Part shown: positions 11,653 to 22,625 of the stretch, piece after piece
Layout of the letters: each line of letters starts with the position of its first letter
Position numbering within the stretch: position 1 is the stretch's first letter
DNA from: Saxidomus purpurata
Taxonomy: Eukaryota > Mollusca > Bivalvia > Venerida > Veneridae
DNA: 64,000 nucleotides
Assembly (NCBI GenBank): GCA_022818135.1
Contig: JAFMSR010000003.1
Span: 9,651,976 to 9,715,975, forward strand
Direction of reading: 5' to 3'
Program-made: the position numbers and the translations under genes
The notes under the pieces: generated by a model
Seen by the model: only the letters and a program-made list of their open reading frames with translations
Database searches by the model: none
What the model was told of the DNA's origin: nothing

Positions 11653-12799
11653 GTAAACATATCAATTAAACAAAAAAAAGAAGTAGATTAAAACGATCTC
11701 ACTGATAAAAGAGAGTAAAAATTTTATGTACATGTCCCTATATGAACTCCTGTTCGACAAAACCAAAATAATCAGGAACCGAAGTCGTTACCTACTGCAC
11801 TATTGTGACATCAACTGTATGTAATGTAGAATATAATATATATTGACATTAATTACATCTAGTGCTCTCCCTTGTAATAAGGTAATGTTTTACCCGATAA
11901 AAGTAGACTCTTCTGTTGCGTCATTGTAAAATTATCCTTACCGGACAGAAGGTGTGAATAACACCTCTGCAAAGGGGTCCCATTGTTTTGATACCAAATA
12001 TACTATTCCTCCTGACAGTTAATCAGTCTCATAGACCTATAGTTTTGAATTGAGCACATTTGGATTCAATGAAAAATCATTAATCTCAACAAAACATTTA
12101 AATGGTAAATATAATTATTTTATGTTTAAATGAACATGAATAAGCTATAAAGTTATTATGAAAGTTTAGATTGTAACCTAAAGAAGATTTAAGTGTATAA
12201 TAGACATAATTTTTCAACAGACCAGTATTGACCGGTTTTAACCAGTACTGACTGCCGGCCCGGTCAATACTCATATTGACCGTCGATTGCCAACATTGTG
12301 TAACCAAAGTAACATAACTCCGGACATTCCAGATAGTCAAAATAACTAGCTGGTTACCCAAGATAAAACAGCGTATGCCACTAGCTTACCAGACTTTTAA
12401 ACATAAAGACACCCATTAACAAATTCTACTTTGTGGCCAAAACCACTAAAACCAGACAAAAAACAGTTGCAGAACCAAAATATGAAAAAATAATACTAAG
12501 ATATGTGTGGGTCACCATGACCCAGGATTATGTGAATGATGTTAGTTGTTTGACTCAGTAGTTCATACTTAAATCTTGTTACAGTTAAAATGTACTACTA
12601 ACCTTTCAAATATTTATAGAATGAACTATTTCATCCAGAAAAACATGGAAAATCAATATTAAGTTGTTTCATTTATTCACATTTACAAAATATCTCTGAT
12701 GGAAACTGCTTTTGTAGCAAACCATTTCTGGTAAGTTTATACATGTACCCTTTTGGAGTCGCGTTATTTCTGCACATGCACGAGGGTTAAGGCTGATGT
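11653..12799. other. 1.1 kb without a recognised gene
   Basis: Conserved in both arms (mirror about 37188-38334). At 12215-12285 imperfect inverted words (CCAGTATTGACCGG, CCGGTCAATACTCATATTGACCG) form a small GC-richer island. The open frame at 12098-12361 (minus) is open in the mirror too but contains this repeat and no known domain. Confidence 0.4.
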
Positions 12800-12885
12800 T
12801 TATGTACCCTTAAACAGACTGGTAACATTGCCTGATCTGGCTTAGAAGCACAATCAAGCTTTTATTGCGAGATTGGGCTTAAATT
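12800..12885 (-). repeat. 85 bp repeat, inverted partner of 16055-16137
   Basis: Minus-strand words AGCCAGATCAGGCAATGTTACCAG and GCAATAAAAGCTTGATTGTGCTT, each given in part, match 16055-16137 in opposite orientation. The unit is rich in AAGCCTGATC-like palindromes. The pair brackets a MITE, HEL-A and a Penelope remnant. In the right arm only this member survives (about 37100-37187). Confidence 0.6.
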
Positions 12886-12973
12886 CATGAAAAGAAACTT
12901 AGAATTGATTATATAAATATTTCAAAGTATAAAATTAATAAAATAAAGACAACACGAAGTTTTCAATTTACAT

Positions 12974-12997
12974 GTTTCAACTTTATGTCTTCGTCAG
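12974..12997 (-). other. Hammerhead-like CTGACGA...GAAAC motif, weak
   Basis: On the minus strand CTGACGA is followed 10 bases later by GAAAC, the order of the two catalytic-core strands of a hammerhead ribozyme. The intervening bases pair poorly and I cannot draw stem III, so activity is unlikely. Mirror at 36989-37012. Penelope-like terminal repeats are known to carry such motifs, and a Penelope remnant lies 1.6 kb away. Confidence 0.25.
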
Positions 12998-13093
12998 AAA
13001 ATATACAACACACAATATACAAAACAAAAAGACGTCACATCTGTATATAATAATAGATATGGATCAGACTGATACGGTGGCTTTTATTAAAAT

Positions 13094-13768
13094 CAAGGTC
13101 TTTCAAATAGTATGGTCTAGAAACGCCCTATATAAACGCCTTATCGGACTGATAATCTTGTCTAAATCATAACTTTTGAAAAATAACCCTTAACTTACAT
13201 TTTAGTCAGCAATTTTCCATCATTTGACCCTAAATACACAGTGAAAAACTGTCCACAAAATATCACCATATCGTAAAAAAAAATCACCGGTGACGTCATT
13301 GTTTAGATTTTGAACGGATCTAACCATCCCAGAAAATTAAAATACGAAAATCTAAGACATAACATAAGTACATTCGACTTAAATCTATGAGAAAAAGCTG
13401 CTACATTAATCCAATGAACACCATGCAAGTAGGAAAGAAGCCCTAAAATTTGGTCGGTTTTCGGCTTTCAGTCATTTGTGAAAAAAGCCGTTCGTATCAA
13501 GTCAACTTTCTAATGCATAAATCCACCTAAAACGAAACAGTGGGAAAAAATAATATCATGGTAGGATAAGGGAATGCACATATTGTATTAAGGATCACTT
13601 TGTTGGTTAAATTGATTGGTAAAATATTGAGATATACGTAGATATAAAGTTTCAATATTTTCTTTCTTTTTCCAAAATCGCGGGTACCGGGATGTTTGTC
13701 ACGAGATACGCGACAGGTTATTTATCGTATTACGCTCGTTACCAGACCATACTATTTGAAAGACCTTG
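13094..13768. mobile_element. MITE-like element with about 30 bp terminal inverted repeats
   Basis: The left end CAAGGTCTTTCAAATAGTAT plus GGTCT is inverted at the right end (13744-13768) with few mismatches, and TIR similarity continues a few bases inward. It is 675 bp with no transposase frame. HEL-A starts 7 bp beyond the right end, so the target duplication is unclear. Mirror 36216-36892. Confidence 0.75.
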
Positions 13769-13774
13769 TTAAAA

Positions 13775-14537
13775 CTAGAGCTATCACTAAATGTGATTAA
13801 TACCCCCGAAAGACTGCTTTATAAACTGAGGAAGTTCGTAGCAACATGATACCTTGCAGAAAAAAAAATGAAATAGAGATATTGTCCTTGGTAATAACTC
13901 TGAAATTAGTCAAGATAGAGTTATGGTTCTTGTGCACTGCACTTCCTCCCATTGTGCTTGACCATTGTAGGAAGTTGCATTGAATTCCAACCAGTAGTTT
14001 TCAAGTTATGCTCCGGACAAGGAAAAGTAACAAAGGGCAATAACTCTGTAATGAGTCAAGGTAGAGTTATGGTTTCTGTGCACTGCACTTCCTGTCAATG
14101 TACTTCACCATTGTATGAATTTGTATTGAATTCCAACCAGTAGTTTCCAAGTTATGCTCCGGACAAGGAAAAGTAACAAAGGGCAATAACTCTGTAATAA
14201 GCCTAGATGGAGTTATGGTTCTTGTACACTGCACTTCCTCTCAATGTACTTGACCATTGTATGAAGTTGTATTAAATTCCAACCAGTTATTTATAAGTTA
14301 TGCTCCGGGCAAGGAAAAGTAACAAAGGGCATTAACTCTGTAATAAGTCAAGATGGAGTTATGGTTCTTGTGCACTGCACTTCCTCTCAAGGTACTTGAC
14401 CATTGTATGAAGTTGTATTGAATTCCAACTAGTAGTTTTCAAGTTATGCTCCGGACAAGGCAAATGCAACGGACCGACCGACCGACCAACCACCGGATGA
14501 CTCCTATATACCCCCCCAAACTTCATTTCGGGGGTAT
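13775..14537 (-). mobile_element. HEL-A element, complete short copy (left arm)
   Basis: Minus-strand 5' hairpin ATACCCCCGAAATGAAG...GGGGGGTAT at 14537, a short CGAC run (about 14472-14490), about four 146 bp monomers, then GGGGGTAT, hairpin ATCACATTTAGTGAT and CTCTAG at 13775. The right arm keeps only its 3' 316 bp (35894-36209); the 5' part is lost with a 2.2 kb block. Confidence 0.85.
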
Positions 14538-14639
14538 AATGAAACGTATTTATTCAATATACAATAAATAAATATAAAACCCAACATGTCTATATGAAAA
14601 ACCATTACTAATGAATATAAGATTAATATAATCTTATAT

Positions 14640-15412
14640 TCATTAGTAATGCCAGATTGCTGAAATTCTTTATATCAAATTTATGACTGTTCATCCGTCT
14701 GGAGTCTGGAAACTTGTTGTCGTGTTTGGCCCACATATTGTATTTTACATTTTTTGCATGTTATAAGATAAATTACATAATTATGTAGATGTACAATCTG
14801 TATTTACTCTAAGTTTAAACTTAGACATATTGCATGAACTTATAAATTCATCAGTTTGATTAATTCTAGTGCAGTGTGTACACCTAGACCTCAACTTGAA
14901 CAGGCGTTGACGGGGGTAAGGGGTGTAGACGAATACTTTGAACTGACTAAAAAATCCTTGAGATTTTTACCTCGTTTATAGGCCAGGACTAGTTTATAAG
15001 AGTGTAATTGTTGGACCAAGGGATTTGGTGATAACTTGAGCAAATCCCAGTATTTATGTAAAATACGGCCAATATTTGGTAGGGAATTGTTATATTCTAC
15101 AACAAACGGCACAATATTAGTATGTGTATGGTTATAAATTAACTTATTATTATAAACCAGTGCTTGATCCTGTGTCATAGTACACGCCCTATTAAACGCC
15201 TTGTCAATATTATCAACAGGGTAATTTCTAATCTTGAAAAATTCACATAACTTATCTAAGGATTCGGCAAATTGGTGATCATCAGATATAATACCACAAT
15301 GCCTTTTAGCTTGACTGTAGGGTATCTCATCCCAAATTTTAGGATGTGAGGAAAAATATTCAAGATACTGATGAATGTTAGTACTTTTAACACCATTATC
15401 AACATACTCTTG
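14640..15412 (-). pseudogene. Penelope-like element 2: RT C-terminal and GIY-YIG remnant
   Basis: On the minus strand 15412-14888 reads open for about 175 codons. It includes HQYLEYFSSHPK and IPYSQAKRHC (the region after the RT fingers/palm), then VPFVVEYNNSLPNI and a LxYKRGKNLKDFLV segment, a stretch typical of Penelope-like polyproteins between RT and endonuclease. After stops, 14760-14640 encodes KIQYVGQTRQQ and, one frame over, MNSHKFDIKNF, which is a GIY-YIG nuclease split by a frameshift. The RT catalytic motifs are missing. It is a dead fragment, present only in the left arm, and differs from the element at 48270-53320. Confidence 0.8.
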
Positions 15413-16054
15413 TTTCTTTTTTCTGTATCAAATACATAATTTGAAAAATATCTGTAAAGACAATATTGCAGTATTTTCGTATGGCTTGGTAAACAAATTT
15501 TTTTACAACATGACTATGTTGATAATATAAACTATGTTTTCGTTTCTTTATTTTCACAGAGTCTTTGTTCGTCAACTGGCGAGAATGTGTTTCAAAATGT
15601 ATCCGTCCTTCATAATAATTCACTAATTTATACATGTAGTTCTCTTTACATGAATTATTAGTGTCAGTATACTACAATACTATGACATCCCGACCAAAAG
15701 AAACACAGTTTGTATTAAAGGAAAAAATAAAAATTTATAAAAAACATGCACCCCACCCACTAAAGACAATAGTGCTCTACCTTACATCATAAGCTGAAAC
15801 ATGTGGACTTCCTAATTTAGTGATGTGTTATAAACTGTTTATGTGTAAGATTGAAAGATCTGTTCAACTATTTCTATGGTCTAGCATCTAGATGAGACAT
15901 TGAACTAGTAAATAAGTGCTAGTTTGAAGAATTTCATCATTTGACTTTGTCAGGAAACTTGCACAAAAATTGCAAGGAACATATTCCAGGACTTTTGAAA
16001 TTATCTATAAAATGCTTTTCAAAATATTTACAAAAAAGATAATTTCTATGGATA
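15413..16054. other. 640 bp, no recognised feature
   Basis: Left-arm-specific DNA upstream of the Penelope remnant. A 78-codon minus frame (15399-15635) overlaps its start, but I cannot align that frame to an RT motif. Confidence 0.35.
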
Positions 16055-16137
16055 AAATTAAGCCTGATCAGGCAATAAAAGCTTGATTAGGCTTCTAAGC
16101 CTGATCGGGCAATGTTACCAGCCTGTTAAAGCGAAAT
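16055..16137 (+). repeat. 85 bp repeat, plus-strand partner of 12800-12885
   Basis: Contains AAGCCTGATCAGGCAATAAA and a second AAGCCTGATCGGGCAATG word, each partly self-complementary. It may be a terminal repeat of the Penelope remnant, since inverted or partial terminal repeats occur in these elements; that role is inference. Confidence 0.55.
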
Positions 16138-16330
16138 CACTAAAGTATTTGCAGTACTGCTTGGCGTTTCATTTTGGAGGAAAATAACATATTTTCTATA
16201 TCTGCTGGGTTATTATTTCACAAACCTGGACCAAATTTTCACCATACATACCTCATCCCTTCCTCAACATTTTTGCTTTGTAACAAATTCCATTTTACAT
16301 AATGAGGCCCTGAACAGGGTTTACTTTCAG

Positions 16331-19317
16331 GTATGTTTTTAACCTAGTACAGGATACATTTCTGGACACTTTGGAAAAGGCATTGTACTTTCATTTTTTG
16401 TTAAAATTGGGCGATGTTTAGGAGTGAGAATATGATTTGGTTTTGATTTTGATTAAATGCTTGCTTATTTTTGTTCTTTTCATACAATTTTATACGGTTA
16501 ATAGAAAGGAAAATAGAAACCTCTAATCAACGTCAACAACCGATATTGAAGGCGGGTAGGTGTAAAGAGCGAAATGGAAATTTAACGGCGAAATCAGGGA
16601 AACGAAGAGGTTTGTTTGAGTTGCTTCCCTTTGTTTGGGAAAATTGGACTTTTAATGTCTAGCGTCTTCTATCCTTTATAAAGTTGATTATAATTCCAAA
16701 ACATTTTCGGTGAACAAAATGTAAATGTTGTATTTAGTTTGGAAATTAATATTAGTTTTATGAGGTTTAATACGTTTTTAAATTGAATTCTATGTCCGTC
16801 TGCTATCAAGAACAGCAACATTAACAATTTAAAGTGCACGTCCAGGGCCTCTTCAAAATCCTGCATGATGCGCATGCGCACTTATACTAATTTCATACCT
16901 GTGAACCATTTTTGATAGAAATGAGGGAGATTTGTCCTAAAAATTAGGGAGATTGGTCATTTTTGCGGGAGATTTCAACGCGTGCATGGGCTTCAAGCTA
17001 ATAAAGTCACAAATGGCATTGAAAAGCTGCTTTAAAGATTTGTGTTAAATCATAGCGTTTTTAAATCTACTTTCACTTTCTGTTCACAATAGTGTAAAGT
17101 GAAAGTCACAGAGGATTTTAAAATATGCATATAGAAATAAAAATATATCTAAAATATTAGATTCTTATATTGTGAATAGAAAATGAAAATCAATTTAGAA
17201 ATATTGCCATGTAATAGTTATACTATCTTATTTTCCAGCTTATGTCAGATCTGTTTACATACTGTGATTAATTAATTTTATGGACTAGGATTTACCACTC
17301 TGCCATTACATGTAATGATGGGTACAGACACCTATTAACAATTATAATCCCCATCATAAAATGTGTGAAAAACGGACACACACAAATACGATTTTGCAAT
17401 TTAGCAGAGATATTGATAAATCAGTCTGCACAAATACGGGTTTTTCACAGATTTCTGCGCGTGCGCGACATTAATGAATATCGACCGTATTAGCAACTGA
17501 GGGGGCAGTTACATTGCGCACGATAAGCGATATATACTGATATTGTAAGGTTGGGGAATTAGCTCCATTTCTTTTTCATTCCAAACAGCATAATTGATAA
17601 GCCACACCATGTAGATTCAAACAAGATCTTTTAATTTGTGATAATTCATTGTTGTTCATGTCCATCCAATAGTAAGTACAATTCTATTTCTATTCATAAA
17701 ACATATTTATTTCTTTGCTTTACTGTCAATCTAAACTTAATTCATTTCTAAACAATCTTCTTAATTTAACTCGCTTTCCACAACTTTCTATTTTAAACTT
17801 AACATCTTAACTAACTTATTCTAACTAACTCCGTCTACAATTCCAAAACATTTTTAATGACTTTTAAGCCACGCCTATTTCACTCTGTGAGACTGGTCAT
17901 TTTTATCCAATCACAAGATACAAATTAATTATCATCAGATCAGTTTTCTAACTAAAATCAAAAGAACTCACACCTACATGTTACTCAGTGGTCAGCCTCT
18001 ATTTGCAGACTTTCAAGGTGTCATATACCAGACTCTTATCTAATATAATTTTCAATGGCCATACTGTAACCAATTGACCATACTGACCACCCAGAAATAC
18101 ATTTCATTACAAGCTGCTAGATACTCTTTGAAGATATATAACAAACTAATTATCAACATTATCAATTTCATGACTCTGTTACATAATGTTGATATATCAT
18201 TTATATTTGTTTTATAAAACACTTTATTGAGATTGTTAAAAGCCATTTACTGATGTTTAATCATATTTTATTCTTTTAATCATTCAAATATATTTAAAGT
18301 TAATATTTAGAATGATCAATGAAAAAAGTAAACAACGGGTACATCTAGATCTACTCAACGTTTTTTTTTCTTTTATAAAGTGGAACGGCAACAGTTTTAA
18401 ATATACTGTTTTAATTTGTCCCTTTATGTCATAATGGGGTAATTTAAAAATTATAATAATCTCGATGAATAGTTTTAATACACAGAGGCAGGTGTAATGT
18501 TCGACTACACAGACCTAAATACACAATGTGTATATAGGTCCATGTTAACTGAAATAAAATTGCATGCACAGCGTGTTTGTTTGGTCTTCTGCCTTAATAT
18601 CTTTTAAAAATTTAAATATTATATTCTTTATATTTTTACATCATGTCAGAAAAATGAAAACGACAGCGTCACGTTTTTCGTTGTTTCTTTTGTATCTTCA
18701 TATTAATACTAGTATCATTATTTGGTACTGTGACGACAATTTTAGAGCTGCTAGAATTATTTCTTGTTTTTAAAAAGAAATCATTTTGTGTAAACAATAG
18801 TATCGTTTTAAATTGAAATCTTTAATGATTAATATATACTTTAGCTCGGAAAAGTAGGGGAATAAATTAATAAAAACTGCCTGTACACACTTTAATATAC
18901 TTTCAGTTGTAGAACTATGTTAGCATTTTCTCTCTTTTCATTTACTCTTTCAGTATTATGGCAACACTTTTCAATATTTTTATTAAAACTTGTTTTTTTC
19001 ATCATCTTTTTTCTAACTGATTACGAAGCTAAGTACTGTAAGCCCTAAGTAGATTATTAGTAGATTATTTTAAAATTATGATCTTAAGTCATGATTGATG
19101 TGTTATTAAACCATATTAAGTATAGATCCGTGCCTGTAGAAGTTGACGAGTTACAGGAAAAAACTCTCACGCTGTACTTACCATTTCAAAATTTTCATTT
19201 TTCAAAATGTTTTATTGAAATTTACTTGATAAATTCATTATTCTTTTGGTTAAATAATAAAGTAATTTACAGTTAACAAAACGCGCTGTAGATTGTAGAA
19301 GTGTTTCTGTTTGAAAC
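16331..19317. other. 3 kb without a recognised gene, present in both arms
   Basis: Mirror about 32089-35893 (which includes the right-only insertion). Open frames at 16471-16662 (plus), 16669-16881 (minus), 18052-18246 (minus) and 18564-18773 (plus) are preserved in both arms, which is expected for near-identical alleles and is not evidence of coding. They carry no domain I know and no start context or splice pattern. The 17365-17520 part is a repeat, listed separately. Confidence 0.4.
17365..17520 (+). repeat. GGGTTTTTCACAGA / GAGGGGGCAGTT repeat unit
   Basis: TGTGAAAAACGGACAC...CACAAATACG faces CACAAATACGGGTTTTTCACAGA as an inverted pair. After about 55 bp comes TGAGGGGGCAGTT. The same two words at the same spacing recur inverted at 22532-22625 in this arm, so this is a dispersed element end rather than unique sequence. 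Mirror about 34685-34840. Confidence 0.6.
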
Positions 19318-19547
19318 AAGAGGGCCATGATGGCCCTGTATCGCTCACCTGTCTACCATTGGCAAAAATAAAAGGTTATTAATAGCAGAAAGGATCAATT
19401 TTTACCTTTGGCTCATGATATCCTCTTAATAAGCTTATGTAAAATCAAAAGATCCCCCCCCCACCCCTGGTCATGATTTGAACAATCTTGGTAGAGAGTC
19501 AATTATTGCCACATGCTGAATATCTAAGCTCTATGCCTCATTATTTT

Positions 19548-20186
19548 GCTGTCTGATCATGATCTGCACTGTTGGCTATTCATTGTTTTGCTGTCTGATC
19601 ATAATCTGCACTGTAAGCTATTCATTGTATGTTGGCTGGTCATGATCTGCACTGTCAGCTATTTATTTTTTGCTGTCTGATCATGATCTGCACTGTTTGC
19701 TGTTCATTGTTTTGCTGTCTGATCATAATCTGCACTGTAAGCTATTCATTGTATGTTGGCTGGTCATGATCTGCACTGTCAGCTATTTATTTTTTGCTGT
19801 CTGATCATGATCTACACTGTTTGCTATGCATTGTTTAGCTGTCTGATCATGATCTGCACTTTCATTATTTAGCTGTCTGATCATGGTCTGCATTGTTTGC
19901 TATGCATTATTCTGCTGTCTGATCATGATCTGCACTTTCATTATTTTGCTGTCTGATCATGATCTGCATTGTAAGCTATTAATTATTTTGCTGTCTGATC
20001 ATGATCTGCATTGTTAGCTATTCATTATTTTGCTGTCTGATCATGATCTACACTGTAAGCTATTCATTATTTTAATGTCTGATCACTGTAAGCTATTCAG
20101 TATTTTGCTGTCTGATCATGATCTGCACTGTGAGCTATTCAATTTTTTCTTGTCTGATCATGATCTGCACTGTGAGGTGTTCATTT
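19548..20186 (+). repeat. 42 bp minisatellite with 126 bp higher-order period
   Basis: About 14-15 units of GCTGTCTGATCATGATCTGC plus an AT-rich tail, starting at 19548, 19590 and 19631. The triplet of variants (ATAATCTGC, GTTGGCTGGTCATG, GTTTGCTGTTC) repeats as a block at about 19590-19715 and 19716-19841. Each unit carries the palindrome GATCATGATC. Mirror 31220-31868. Confidence 0.9.
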
Positions 20187-20744
20187 TTTAACAATTTATG
20201 GTACTGTGAATGTAAAAATTACAACTACATTCTTTAACATGGAAGTTCAACTAGGGGTCAAGAACATGTATTGCATCATCGCTATTTAAAACTTTATAAG
20301 TACCAATTTTAGGCCAGAGTTTTTATATTGCTTGGTTTATGGGAAGTTTTCTAAAATGTTCAGTATGAAGGACTTTTCCTACTGTACTGAACAGAGCACA
20401 TATTGAACATCAGTCTACTGCACCCGTCATTTTCGAACAAAATAAACACTTTAAAATAATTACTTTCAATTATATATCACTACTATTCTGACACTTCATT
20501 AACTAGTCTGTGAAGTCGGAACAGCGGAAATAATACAAATAAAATGTCAGTTCATAATGTCATTGTTATTCTACCTTTTCAAAAAATAGGACAGGCAGTC
20601 GCATAAACCCAAGAGATATAAAAACTCTGGCCTTACCATAGAGAGATCCAAGATGTGTACTGATTACAAATCAATCTTATGGTGTTAAAATACTGCAATA
20701 AAATTAGCGATTGAGGTGTTCAATAAACAACACACTATTAAAAC

Positions 20745-21118
20745 TAGAAATCATCAAAACAACCTTTCTGACAAATTTCAAGGATATCTGGGCTGAAAAT
20801 GTAACATCTAGAGTGTTAACAAGGTTTTTCCATATTTGGGCTGTGACCTAGTTTTTGACCCCAGGTGACCCATAATAAAACTTGAGCTAGAAATCAACCA
20901 AACAACCTTTCTGACAAATTGCCAGGATATTTGGACTGAAACAGTAGCCTCTAGAGCCTTAACAAGATTTTTCTATTTTTGGGTCATGTGACCTAGTTTT
21001 TCATCCGAGATGACCCATATTCGAACTCGTCCGAGTAATTACTGGGACAAACATCCTGACCAAGTTTCGTGACAATTGAGGAAAAAATGTGACCACTAGA
21101 GCGTTAACGAACTAAATG
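20745..21118 (-). repeat. Three diverged monomers in HEL-B'
   Basis: AAACAACCTTTCTGACAAATT, given in part, and TCTAGAG(C/T)(C/G)TTAAC words recur about every 140 bp. These are the remnant core array of the element next to its 5' GTCC-rich end. Confidence 0.7.
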
Positions 21119-21270
21119 TGGAGGGACGACGGACGACGGACATTCATCGATCCTAATAGCTCACCCTGAGCCAGCTCAGGTGAGCTAAAAAGAAAGCTCC
21201 CACACCACGTATTTTCTTTGCTTTATTTTTCAATTTAAATACAAGTAGGCTTACGAATTTGCTAAACTTA

Positions 21271-21808
21271 AAGGTCCATTACTAAAACCAAATCAAATTT
21301 TCTTTTAAATCTAGAATTGTAACAGGGAACTACAGTTTGAAACTGGCTTCTAAAACTTTACAATAGCCATGGAGTATTTCCCTGTTTGAAATACTGCTGC
21401 AGAAAAACGAGTGAATGTTTGTGTAATTCTTTATATTGACCTGGGTGGTCTTTTTGTCCTACTTTCGCTTTATTGAATGTTGTAAACAGTCAGACATATA
21501 CTTTTCACATCATTGGAAGTAAATTTCTTCAATTATAATTCAAAATAGGTATGTTTATGTATGTACAACCTATTTACAGCCTCACTCTGGGAGATTTCTG
21601 GAAAACTACAAAGATATTTGAAAACGGGAAAACCTACTTTCGATTTTGAAAAGGCAAAATATAATTTATTAATTCTTTTGTTAAACTCAAATTTTCAACA
21701 CAATATGGTCACATTCAATGGAGTATGTCATATTTTTCCTTCTGAGAAGACGCCCGTTACAATTCCAGATGTAAAAGAAAATTCGATTTGGTGTTAGCAA
21801 TGGACCTT
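21271..21808. mobile_element. MITE with about 58 bp TIRs and TA target site
   Basis: The first bases, AAGGTCCATTACTAAAACCA and onward, are inverted at 21755-21808 with few differences over about 55 bp. TA flanks both sides (21269-21270, 21809-21810), which fits a Tc1/mariner-type non-autonomous element, 538 bp long. The open frame 21561-21797 simply runs into the TIR and is not a gene. Intact mirror 29598-30135; a truncated extra copy is at 28803-29195. Confidence 0.82.
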
Positions 21809-21999
21809 TAATAAGAAATACATTTTTGATATTTTGTTGAAATATTCAATTAATTTCTGAAATTATTTATGCACATTCATGAAACTGTGGTCTGACGACG
21901 CCTATTATAGCTATGCCTTCGCTGGCGATTCTTTTTTTTCCTCCATATTATAACTTAATCAGTTTCTTCAATTAAAGTTACAAAAATATACTTATTTAA

Positions 22000-22406
22000 A
22001 GTGACATTATGCGCATCTTACTGCACACAGTGTATTTTTGGAGACAGTTTTATAAAAGCAATTTTTGGTTGCTGTTCATTTAAATATGTTAAATTAATGA
22101 TTATGCCGCATTAGTATTTGAAGTTGGTGCTTTAGATATAAAAAAAACGGACTGATAAAATGATAGTTGATTGTGTAGTTGTTGATTTCGGCAGTGGAAG
22201 GGAAGCAACTCCTGCATGAAGTTGTTCTTTTCTTAAATTGACTCTCCCAGTCAAATAAGAAAATCAATATTTGGAAAGTTATTATTTCATACTGGTAGCG
22301 TGAAGAGTTTGGTGTTTTGGGTTAAAAGCTATTATTTACTCTACGCTTTTGTACACACACATATTCAGCTAGATTTTTACTTGAAAAAAATGCGCATAAT
22401 GTCACT
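22000..22406. mobile_element. MITE with TTAA target duplication; left arm only
   Basis: 407 bp with perfect 17 bp ends AGTGACATTATGCGCAT. TTAA lies on both sides (21996-21999 and 22407-22410). The right arm has a single TTAA at 29395-29398 and no element, so the duplication is proven by the empty site. TTAA is the piggyBac target, but the TIR does not start with the usual CCY, so the superfamily is uncertain. No transposase. Confidence 0.85.
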
Positions 22407-22531
22407 TTAAGTAAGGATATAATTTGTAGTAGAAATAAGTTCATATAAATCTAGTAAAATACACGATAATCATAGGATTATTCATTCATGATACATAAAA
22501 GTATCATACGCTTTCGTTATCGGACCAAAAC

Positions 22532-22625
22532 TGCCCCCTCATTCGCCGATCAATAACCGTTTGTGTTCTTTAACGCTGAAGAATAAGCAAGAACGATAAG
22601 TCTGTGAAAAACCCATATTGGAAAA
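22532..22625 (-). repeat. Inverted copy of the GGGTTTTTCACAGA repeat
   Basis: The minus strand reads AATATGGGTTTTTCACAGA, then about 60 bp later GAGGGGGCAGTTTTGG, the same landmarks as 17435-17520. Just left of it at 22478-22500, ATGATACATAAAAGTATCAT is a hairpin. Mirror about 28471-28580. Confidence 0.6.

Larger units (their letters stand above)
14083..16330. other. Left-arm-specific 2.2 kb block
   Basis: The right arm joins the equivalents of 14082 and 16331 directly, at about 35894. The block contains the 5' half of HEL-A, the second Penelope-like remnant and one member of the 85 bp inverted pair. Because it cuts through HEL-A, it was probably deleted from the right haplotype rather than inserted in the left. 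Confidence 0.75.
19318..21187 (-). mobile_element. HEL-B' element, complete (left allele)
   Basis: Minus-strand 5' inverted repeat at 21187 (AGCTCACCTGAGC, then GCTCAGGGTGAGCT), a GTCCGTCGTCC run, three diverged monomers of about 140 bp (20745-21118; CTCTAGAGCCTTAAC-like words), a unique stretch, a 42 bp minisatellite, and the 3' hairpin GGGCCATCATGGCCC with TCTTG at 19318. It shares both ends with HEL-B but has a different interior. Mirror 30220-32088. Confidence 0.82.

Noticed and set aside
21561..21797. 78-codon frame found in three near-identical copies (also 28814-29050 and 29609-29845)
   Set aside because: Lies in a TA-flanked MITE and ends in its TIR; the copies reflect arm symmetry and the local duplication, not selection.
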